Shown here in pieces: positions 1-5,407 of a stretch of 5,407 nucleotides of DNA (within the stretch, counting starts at the first letter, position 1; each line of letters begins with the position of its first letter). Source of the DNA: Flavobacteriaceae bacterium (lineage in GTDB: Bacteria > Bacteroidota > Bacteroidia > Flavobacteriales > Flavobacteriaceae); the NCBI GenBank assembly GCA_023254815.1, contig JALRKI010000056.1:1-5407 (forward strand), in the 5' to 3' direction. The notes below the pieces were generated by a model. It was not told where the DNA came from. It saw only the letters and a program-made list of their open reading frames with translations, and did no database searches. The position numbers and the translations under genes are program-made.

Positions 1-147
1 AATCTTCCATTAACATATAGAAATTATGTAGAATTAGAAATTCACAAAGACTACTCTATGGGCTATCCGGATGTCATAGGTTTCAGAGCAGGTACATGTA
101 CCCCTTTTTTATTCTATGATATTGATTATGAGATACAAAACCCTTAA
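1..147 (+). pseudogene. Polysaccharide-deacetylase-like protein, internal fragment cut at both ends
   Basis: Frame 1 is open from the first base to a TAA at 145-147 and encodes 48 residues with no start in view. The peptide contains DYSMGYPD followed by GFRAGTCTPFLFYD and then DYEIQNP. This resembles the segment around the third NodB-type motif (the FRAG arginine region) in the Bacteroidota polysaccharide deacetylase family (DUF7033-type), where I recall GFRAGT-PF-FYDL-E-T-L as conserved. In that family the chain continues for many residues past this point, so the stop at 145 cuts it short. Family members are thought to remove acetyl groups from cell-wall or capsular glycans by metal-dependent hydrolysis; the metal-binding N-terminal motifs lie outside the window. 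The frame stops where an unrelated DUF5916 frame takes over, so this is a broken gene or one side of a chimeric join. The family call rests on one short but distinctive motif block. Confidence 0.6.
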
Positions 148-1069
148 GCCAATTGGAAAATTTAGAAATATGTCCAGCCGTTTCCTTCAGTTTTCTTCCT
201 TCGACTTTCAAGGGAACTACAACAGAATGGAATACCGATTGAACAATGAAATTGGATTACTCAACAACTGGAATTTAGAGCTTGGAGTATTTCACAAACC
301 GCGGATTTTGGAAACTACTACTTTGAGGGGTGGCCCAATTTGGCGTTTTTCAGAAGAAAACGCATTTTCCTTCGATCTCAAAACTGATGAAAGAAAAAGA
401 CTTAGTGGTTTTGGAAGAATTTTATACTCCCAAGCCAAAGAAAACAACTTTTCAATGAAGAATTTCCAAATGGGGCTAATTTACCAGCCCATGGACGCCT
501 TGACCATTGCACTTAGCCCTGAGTACTCCGTCAGACCAAACAAAACTCAATATGTCACCAAGACTGAGTTTAACGGTTCTCCCCGCTATATCATGGCTTC
601 AATTGACAATAATACTCTATCGGCCTCTTTGAGAGTAAATTATACCATCAATCCGAATTTGACTGTCCAGTATTACGGTCAGCCCTTTGTGAGTAATGGG
701 AACTACAATAATTTTAAATATGTCACCAACTCTGCTGCCAGCCGACTGACCGATCGATATCATATCTATGACAATAACCAAATAGAATTTTCCGACCTCT
801 CCAATACTTATCAAGTGGACGAAGATCAAGATGGGATTTTCGATTACAGTTTTGGAAAACCGGATTTTTCTGTAATTCAATTTCGATCTAACCTCGTTTT
901 GAGATGGGAGTATATTCCAGGCTCCGAGTTGTTCCTAGTTTGGTCTCAAGGCATTTCTTCTTCTGGTGATTACAACGAAAGTTTGACTGAAAATCTCAAC
1001 GATTATTGGCTGGCTCAAAAGCCGAGCAACACTTTTTTGATCAAGGCGACCTACCGTTTTCTCTTATAA
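116..1069 (+). CDS. DUF5916 domain protein, C-terminal beta-barrel part (5' truncated)
   Basis: This frame opens after a TAG at 77-79 and runs to TAA at 1067-1069. The first ATG gives 317 residues, but recognisable homology starts only around RYKTLKPIGKFRN (residues 6-18), so neither ATG 116 nor ATG 128 is likely to be the native start. Full members are usually 700-900 residues, with a signal peptide, an N-terminal CBM9-like carbohydrate-binding domain and a C-terminal barrel; only the barrel part is here. Supporting blocks are LRGGPIWR (70-77), the TDERKRL segment (90-96), alternating polar and aromatic strands throughout, and the typical ending LRWEYIPGSELFLVWSQG (262-279) and FLIKATYRFLL. 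An Asp-rich loop DEDQDGIFD (235-243) resembles a calcium-binding turn. The protein probably sits in the outer membrane; its function is unknown, and a link to glycan handling is inferred from the CBM9-like domain of relatives. It ends 5 bases from the convergent polA. Confidence 0.8.
   Translation: MILIMRYKTLKPIGKFRNMSSRFLQFSSFDFQGNYNRMEYRLNNEIGLLNNWNLELGVFHKPRILETTTLRGGPIWRFSEENAFSFDLKTDERKRLSGFGRILYSQAKENNFSMKNFQMGLIYQPMDALTIALSPEYSVRPNKTQYVTKTEFNGSPRYIMASIDNNTLSASLRVNYTINPNLTVQYYGQPFVSNGNYNNFKYVTNSAASRLTDRYHIYDNNQIEFSDLSNTYQVDEDQDGIFDYSFGKPDFSVIQFRSNLVLRWEYIPGSELFLVWSQGISSSGDYNESLTENLNDYWLAQKPSNTFLIKATYRFLL
119..147 (+). other. Join between deacetylase-like and DUF5916 sequence
   Basis: Two protein families in different frames meet here. 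Frame 1 still fits the deacetylase family through DYEIQNP (124-144), while frame 2 already fits DUF5916 from about RYKTLKP (131-151). The shared stretch reads plausibly in both families, which suggests a join through roughly 10-20 bases of similar sequence. No inverted repeat, target-site duplication or transposase remnant is visible. It could be an assembly or library chimera, or a real deletion in the genome. Confidence 0.5.
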
Positions 1070-1074
1070 CACGA

Positions 1075-3900
1075 CTAGTGAGCTTCTAGCCAGTTGTCGC
1101 CAGTACCAACGTCAACAACCAAAGGAACGCTTAGCTGATAAGCGTTTTCCATTTCTGATTTAATCAGCTTCTTCATGGTTTCCAATTCGGGTTTGTAAAC
1201 GTCGAAAACCAATTCATCATGCACTTGAAGGAGCATTTTAGACTGGAAATTTCTTTCCGAAAGCACTTTATGAATGTTGATCATTGCAATTTTGATGATG
1301 TCGGCTGCACTTCCCTGTATGGGAGCGTTCACCGCATTGCGTTCTGCAGCACTGCGGACAACAGCGTTTCCAGCGTTGATGTCACTCAAATATCGCCTTC
1401 TTCCTAACACAGTTTGAACGTAACCGTTTTCTCTGGCAAATTCAATTTGACTCTGGATGTAATCTTGAAGTTTTGGATAAGTGGCAAAATACAAATCTAT
1501 GAGATCTTTAGATTCACTGCGAGACAAATCGGTTTGATTGCTCAGTCCGAAGGCTGATACCCCATAAATGATTCCAAAATTGACGGTTTTCGCATTACTT
1601 CTTTGCGCTCTTGTGACTTGTTCAATCGGTACTCCAAAAACCCTTGAAGCTGTGGCGGCATGAATGTCTTCGCCTTTGACAAAAGCCGAAATCAGGTTAT
1701 CTTCATCACTCAATGCTGCTATTACTCTAAGTTCGATTTGAGAATAATCGGCCGCCATGAGTACAAAGTCTTCATTGCGAGGAATAAAGGCTTTTCTAAC
1801 TTGTTTGCCGCGCTCAGTACGAATGGGAATATTCTGTAAATTGGGGTTATTACTGCTTAACCTACCTGTAGCAGCAACAGTTTGGAGATATTGCGTGTGA
1901 ACCCGTCCGGTTTCCTCTGAGACCTGACTTGGGAGTGCATCGACGTAAGTACTTTTTAGTTTGGCCAACTCCCGATAGGACAATATATTGTCGATAATCT
2001 CGTGATCTTTTGCGAGATATGACAACACATCCTCGGCTGTTGAATATTGGCCAGTTTTGGTTTTCTTTGGTTTGTCGACCAATTTCATTTTTTCAAAAAG
2101 AATCACTCCCAATTGCTTTGGAGAGGCAATGTTAAATTCTTCTCCTGCCAGTCGATAGATGTCTTGTTCCAGATTGAGTATGTCCTGATTCAAATCTACA
2201 GATAAGGATTTTAGAAATGAGCTGTCCAGATTAATTCCTTCTAGTTCCATGTGAGCCAAGACTCTTAATAGGGGCATTTCAATGTTGTCGAACAATACCC
2301 TGGTTTGAGCTTGTTCCAATTCAATTTCGAAATGTTGCTTCAGTTGAAGGGTAATGTCAGCATCTTCAACGGCATATTCAGTTTGTTTGTCTAAAGGCAC
2401 ATCCCGCATGGATAGCTGATTTTTACCTTTGCTACCAATGAGTTCGGATATAGGTTGAGGACTATAGTTCAAATAGGTTTCTGCCAAAACATCCATATTG
2501 TGACGCATGTCAGGATTGATCAAATAGTGAGCAATCATGGTGTCAAATAAGGGACCCTTGACCGCAACGTTGTATTTTTTTAAGACTTTGATGTCGTATT
2601 TGAGGTTTTGGCCAATTTTTTCAATGGCTTCTGACTCAAAAAATGGTTTGAATTTTTCTATAATACTTTGACATTCATTAGCATTTTCTGGAAATGGAAT
2701 ATAATAGCCTTTTTTCGGCTCCCAAGAAAATGCCATTCCCACCAAATCCACTGAAATAGGGTCTAGGCCAGTAGTTTCAGTGTCAAAACAAACTGAGGAC
2801 TGGCCCATCAGCTTATCAACAAACAAATCCAGGGCTACACCTGGTTGAATGAGCTGATAAAAATGTGGTGTATTGTCGAGGTTGTTTCTTTTGAATTTGA
2901 CTTCCTTTGTTTCGGTAGTTTTGGAGTCAGGTGTGTCAAACAAGGAAAATTGCCCTTGCCCAGCAGAGAGAGTTTGTGGAGAAGGTGATTTTTTTTCAGT
3001 AGGTTCTGGTGTGTCTTCATTTTGGAAGGTTTTCTTCAAATTATCCAAAAGTCTTCTGAATTCCAGTTCACTAAAAATGGCTTCGACTGCTTCAAAATCG
3101 GGCGTTTCGAGTTCAAAATTCTTTTCGTTGAACTCTACAGGTACGTCCAAAATGATGGTTGCAAGTCTTTTGGACAGCAGACCCAATTCCTTACTGGACT
3201 CAACATTTTCTCTCATTTTTCCCTTGAGTTCATGAGCATTGTCCAGCAGATTTTCCATACTGCCATATTCGGCCAACAGTTTTTTTGCTGTCTTGTCTCC
3301 AATTCCAGGAAGCCCTGGAATGTTGTCAACGGCATCTCCCTTCATTGCCAAAAAATCGATGACCTGCATGGGGTCTTCGACTTCAAAGTTCTTTTTCACC
3401 TCCTCTATTCCCCAAACCTCATAGCCTCCTCCAAATTGAGGGCGGTACATAAAAATATTTTCACTGACCAATTGAGCAAAATCTTTATCGGGAGTTACCA
3501 TATAAGTTTTGTACCCTGCGGTTTCGGCTTTTTTGGCTAACGTACCAATGATGTCATCTGCTTCAAACCCAGGTAAGACAACTACTGGAATATGCATGGC
3601 TTCAAGAATTCTCTCGATGTAAGGAACGGCCAATGAAATGGCTTCAGGAGTTTCGTCCCGATTGGCCTTGTAAGCCTCGAACATCTCATTGCGTGCGTCG
3701 CTGCCACCTCGATCGAAACAGACCGCCAAGTGGTCGGGTCGTTCTCTTTTGATGACATCGAGCAAGGAGTTGGTAAAACCCAAAATAGCCGAGGTATTAA
3801 GTCCCTTTGAATTGATTCTCGGATTTTTAATGAAAGCATAATAGCCTCTAAAAATCAGAGCAAAGGCATCGAGCAGAAATAGACGTTTTTGGGTGGACAT
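1075..3900 (-). CDS. polA: DNA polymerase I, complete, with 5' nuclease and intact proofreading domain
   Basis: The 941-residue protein fills gaps, removes RNA primers and repairs DNA in the cytoplasm. Residues 1-290 are the 5' nuclease, with acidic metal ligands in LLDAF (D11), CFDRGG (D63), FEADD (113-116), TPDKD (D138, D140) and GDAVDNIPG (D189, D192). Residues 290-345 are a polar linker. Residues 350-530 are the 3'-5' exonuclease: Exo I FDTET (D373, E375), Exo II NLKYD (N432, D436) and Exo III YAVED (Y509, D513), so proofreading should be active. Residues 540-941 are the polymerase: motif A DYSQIELR (D718), motif B RSNAKTVNFGIIYG (R767, K771, F775, Y779) and motif C VHDE (D895). F775 matches E. 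coli F762, the residue that selects against dideoxynucleotides. The length is usual for Bacteroidota. The start MSTQKRLFLLDAF places the first nuclease Asp correctly; no Shine-Dalgarno sequence precedes it. It starts 8 bp after the asparaginase stop, suggesting co-transcription. Confidence 0.98.
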   Translation of the reverse strand: MSTQKRLFLLDAFALIFRGYYAFIKNPRINSKGLNTSAILGFTNSLLDVIKRERPDHLAVCFDRGGSDARNEMFEAYKANRDETPEAISLAVPYIERILEAMHIPVVVLPGFEADDIIGTLAKKAETAGYKTYMVTPDKDFAQLVSENIFMYRPQFGGGYEVWGIEEVKKNFEVEDPMQVIDFLAMKGDAVDNIPGLPGIGDKTAKKLLAEYGSMENLLDNAHELKGKMRENVESSKELGLLSKRLATIILDVPVEFNEKNFELETPDFEAVEAIFSELEFRRLLDNLKKTFQNEDTPEPTEKKSPSPQTLSAGQGQFSLFDTPDSKTTETKEVKFKRNNLDNTPHFYQLIQPGVALDLFVDKLMGQSSVCFDTETTGLDPISVDLVGMAFSWEPKKGYYIPFPENANECQSIIEKFKPFFESEAIEKIGQNLKYDIKVLKKYNVAVKGPLFDTMIAHYLINPDMRHNMDVLAETYLNYSPQPISELIGSKGKNQLSMRDVPLDKQTEYAVEDADITLQLKQHFEIELEQAQTRVLFDNIEMPLLRVLAHMELEGINLDSSFLKSLSVDLNQDILNLEQDIYRLAGEEFNIASPKQLGVILFEKMKLVDKPKKTKTGQYSTAEDVLSYLAKDHEIIDNILSYRELAKLKSTYVDALPSQVSEETGRVHTQYLQTVAATGRLSSNNPNLQNIPIRTERGKQVRKAFIPRNEDFVLMAADYSQIELRVIAALSDEDNLISAFVKGEDIHAATASRVFGVPIEQVTRAQRSNAKTVNFGIIYGVSAFGLSNQTDLSRSESKDLIDLYFATYPKLQDYIQSQIEFARENGYVQTVLGRRRYLSDINAGNAVVRSAAERNAVNAPIQGSAADIIKIAMINIHKVLSERNFQSKMLLQVHDELVFDVYKPELETMKKLIKSEMENAYQLSVPLVVDVGTGDNWLEAH

Positions 3901-3908
3901 GCTAGCAA

Positions 3909-4871
3909 TTAGTAATAGGATGGAGAAGGGATGTTGGCGTTACCACCTACATCGTGTTTTGTGATGCTGAACCCCTTGTGAATGGCAAAAGATCCATATT
4001 CCCCTTTTTTGTTTAACGCAATGAATCCAACTTGGAAGTCTTTGGCCTTATCGCCAGTGCGATCAACAATTCTTTGAACGGCAATTTCGCAGGCTTCTTG
4101 AGGAGATTTTCCTTGACGCATGAGCTCAACAATGAGAAAGCTTCCTACGTTTTTGACTATCTCTTCCCCCAAACCAGTGGCGGTGGCTGCTCCAACAGCG
4201 TTATCGACATACAGTCCTGCACCAATGATGGGCGAGTCTCCAACTCGTCCAGCCATCTTGTAGGCCAATCCACTGGTGGTGCAAGCCCCTGACAAATTGC
4301 CATTTTCATCCATAGCTAGCATGCCAATAGTATCGTGATTTTCAATGTTAATGACAGGCTTATACGATGAAGTCTCCTTCCATTTTTCCCAGTCAGCTTT
4401 TGATTTTTCGGTCAATAAATTTTCGACAGGAAAACCCTGCTCGATGGCAAATTGTTTGGCACCATCACCGGCTAGCATCACGTGCGGAGTCTCTTCCATT
4501 ACTTTGCGAGCTACTGAAACGGCGTGAACAATATCTTTCAAATAGACAACCGCCCCACTGTTGCCATGACTATCCATAATGCAGGCGTCCAAGGTCACTT
4601 GACCCTCTCTATCGGGAAGTCCGCCTTTACCAACGGATTGACCTTGTTCGTTTGCCTCTTCAAGACGGCATCCTACTTCAACAGCATCAATAGCTGTTCC
4701 CCCTGTTGACAGCACCTTGTATGCCTCTGAGGTAGCCTCTGGAACATTCCATGTGCCAATCGCAATTGGACCTTTGAAAGTAACCTCTTCAATTTTAGGT
4801 TGACAACTGAACAATATCGCTAGAAGCGTTAAACCAAAAACTATTGGGTGAAAGGAGATTGAAATTTTCAT
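3909..4871 (-). CDS. N4-(beta-N-acetylglucosaminyl)-L-asparaginase (glycosylasparaginase), lipoprotein
   Basis: This Ntn-hydrolase cleaves the bond between GlcNAc and asparagine at the end of N-glycan breakdown, giving aspartate and 1-amino-GlcNAc, which decays to GlcNAc and ammonia. The 320-residue precursor should cut itself before T181 in NIENHDTIGM into alpha and beta chains. From memory of the Elizabethkingia enzyme (T152, T170, R180, D183, T203, G204), a constant offset of 29 gives T181, T199, R209, D212, T232 and G233, all present; W41 fits its W11 with one gap. Blocks GGLPDREGQVTLDACIMD, TPHVMLAGDGA and GRVGDSPIIGAG also match. Residues 1-22 form a signal peptide (hydrophobic VFGLTLLAIL) ending in lipobox LFSC with C23, so a periplasmic lipoprotein is predicted. 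I chose ATG 4871 because it starts the signal peptide and overlaps the permease stop as ATGA; the in-frame ATG at 4925 would add 18 residues before the signal. Isoaspartyl peptidase or plain asparaginase is less likely. Confidence 0.95.
   Translation of the reverse strand: MKISISFHPIVFGLTLLAILFSCQPKIEEVTFKGPIAIGTWNVPEATSEAYKVLSTGGTAIDAVEVGCRLEEANEQGQSVGKGGLPDREGQVTLDACIMDSHGNSGAVVYLKDIVHAVSVARKVMEETPHVMLAGDGAKQFAIEQGFPVENLLTEKSKADWEKWKETSSYKPVINIENHDTIGMLAMDENGNLSGACTTSGLAYKMAGRVGDSPIIGAGLYVDNAVGAATATGLGEEIVKNVGSFLIVELMRQGKSPQEACEIAVQRIVDRTGDKAKDFQVGFIALNKKGEYGSFAIHKGFSITKHDVGGNANIPSPSYY
4868..4871 (-). promoter_or_regulatory. ATGA stop/start overlap between permease and glycosylasparaginase
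   Basis: On the minus strand the permease TGA (4870-4868) shares bases with the asparaginase ATG (4871-4869). No Shine-Dalgarno sequence precedes this ATG: the 19 bases upstream are AT-rich with a CCCCC run. Re-initiation by ribosomes finishing the permease would explain translation, and it supports this start over the ATG at 4925. Confidence 0.8.
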
Positions 4872-5347
4872 GATACTTGGGGGTTGATTTTTGTTGAGGC
4901 GAAATATAAAATATAGCCGTAGCATGCAATAACAAGAAGAAAGGCCACTTGGAAGCCAACGAAATCAGTCAGAAGTCCATAAAGCGGAGGAATGATTGCC
5001 CCTCCAACTATTGCGGTACACAATAGGCCAGATGCTTTGGGCTTTAAATCTCCAATGCCATCGATTGATAAGGTAAATATGGTCGGAAACATGATTGAAT
5101 TAAATAAACCTACAGCCAAAATGCTCCACATGGCCACTAGACCAGTAGAACTCATTGAAATAACTATACTAGCGATAGCAAGACTAGAAAAGAAGACTAG
5201 CACTTTGGCTGGCTGAACATATTTCATCACCCCAGCGCCTATGAAACGTCCAATCATAGCACCAGACCAATAACAAATTACAAAAATGCCTAAAAGGGCT
5301 TTGTCGTCGGCGCCTTCTAAACTTTTGGAAAAAACTGTGATGGCTGC
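4868..5347 (-). CDS. FHS-family sugar:H+ symporter (MFS), C-terminal 159 residues
   Basis: This is the C-terminal 35-40% of a major facilitator permease of the fucose/glucose-galactose/GlcNAc type; full members have about 410-440 residues and 12 membrane helices. The frame is open from 5347 to TGA at 4870-4868. Diagnostic blocks are CYWSGAMIGRFIGA (25-38), GLFNSIMFPTIFTLSIDG (80-97) and ASGLLCTAIVGGAIIPPLYG (105-124). About five hydrophobic segments are visible, near 18-44, 48-66, 68-90, 106-128 and 131-150. The likely role is proton-coupled sugar import across the inner membrane; the substrate cannot be read from this half. The ATG at 5257 lies inside a helix and is not the start, because homology continues upstream. 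An in-frame TGA at 5350-5348 and loss of similarity there show the gene is cut by the join at the right end. The ATGA overlap with the glycosylasparaginase suggests translational coupling and a shared role, possibly GlcNAc uptake (inference). Confidence 0.88.
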   Translation of the reverse strand, partial: AAITVFSKSLEGADDKALLGIFVICYWSGAMIGRFIGAGVMKYVQPAKVLVFFSSLAIASIVISMSSTGLVAMWSILAVGLFNSIMFPTIFTLSIDGIGDLKPKASGLLCTAIVGGAIIPPLYGLLTDFVGFQVAFLLVIACYGYILYFASTKINPQVS

Positions 5348-5407
5348 TCATCCTGCTGTTCGGTCGCCGAAAGCCAAAGCTCTGACCTCGCCGAGCCGCA
5401 GGTTCGG
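5348..5407. other. GC-rich tail that does not continue the permease gene
   Basis: About 63% of the last 60 or so bases are G or C, clearly richer than the neighbouring genes. On the minus strand the permease frame meets TGA at 5350-5348, and no frame beyond it gives the hydrophobic GAEV-IGSF-type helix expected upstream in FHS permeases. On the plus strand one frame reads WLLILLFGRRKPKL and stops (5341-5385), which could be the end of a membrane protein but is too short to identify. Downstream, CCGAGCC and GGTTCGG (5391-5407) can pair around a GCA loop with one G-T wobble. This could be foreign sequence from a chimeric join or an adapter-like artefact; its origin is unresolved. Confidence 0.55.

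Noticed and set aside
617..880. 87-codon minus-strand open frame
   Set aside because: It is antisense to the conserved DUF5916 barrel and shows no recognisable domain or signal.
1008..1038. Hairpin GGCT-CAAA-AGCC followed by a run of six T
   Set aside because: It lies inside the DUF5916 coding region before the stop codon, the stem is only 4-5 bp, and the T-run is separated from it, so a terminator call is not supported.
3022..3540. 172-codon open frame on the + strand
   Set aside because: It is fully antisense to the well-conserved 5' nuclease region of polA, its translation looks like no protein family, and it lacks independent support.
3900..3907. Palindrome TGCTAGCA next to the polA start
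   Set aside because: It is eight bases long, overlaps the start codon by one base, and has no second copy or flanking operator-like pattern; chance is sufficient.
4872..4925. Upstream ATG that would extend the asparaginase by 18 residues
   Set aside because: It would put a charged stretch before a clear lipoprotein signal peptide and overlap the permease by 58 bases, whereas ATG 4871 gives the ATGA overlap.
5391..5407. Hairpin CCGAGCC/GGTTCGG as a terminator or tRNA T-arm
   Set aside because: The window ends at the stem, so no T-run or remaining tRNA arms can be seen, and the tail itself may be foreign.

Overview
The window looks like a piece of a Bacteroidota genome, probably marine or environmental and of Cytophagales or Flavobacteriia type. 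The reasons are a DUF5916 outer-membrane-type barrel protein, a glycosylasparaginase that reads like the Elizabethkingia (Flavobacterium) enzyme, an FHS-family sugar permease, start codons without Shine-Dalgarno sequences, and moderately AT-rich DNA. The genus is inference and cannot be fixed from this sequence.

Layout. Positions 1-147 (+) hold the C-terminal part of a polysaccharide-deacetylase-like protein. It runs without a gap, and out of frame, into the 3' part of a DUF5916 gene (about 116-1069, +). Five bases separate that gene from a convergent minus-strand block. Read in the direction of transcription (right to left), the block is: the C-terminal part of an FHS-family sugar/H+ symporter (5347-4868), an N4-(beta-N-acetylglucosaminyl)-L-asparaginase with a lipoprotein signal peptide (4871-3909), and a complete DNA polymerase I, polA (3900-1075). 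The permease stop and the asparaginase start overlap as ATGA, and only 8 bp separate the asparaginase stop from the polA start, so the three genes look co-transcribed. The last roughly 60 bases (5348-5407) are GC-rich and do not continue the permease.

Function. The asparaginase splits GlcNAc from asparagine, the last step in dismantling N-glycans. A permease of the family that includes fucose, glucose/galactose and GlcNAc carriers could import the released sugar. Together they suggest a small periplasmic N-glycan salvage module (inference). polA is a housekeeping replication and repair gene that lies directly downstream. The two partial + strand genes give little functional context.

The most unusual features are the two breaks in homology, near 120-145 and near 5342-5350. 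Each joins sequence that does not belong together by family expectation. They may be assembly or library chimeras, or real rearrangements; the sequence alone cannot tell. I see no undescribed system here, and no RNA gene, CRISPR array, insertion sequence or intergenic gap over 300 bases.
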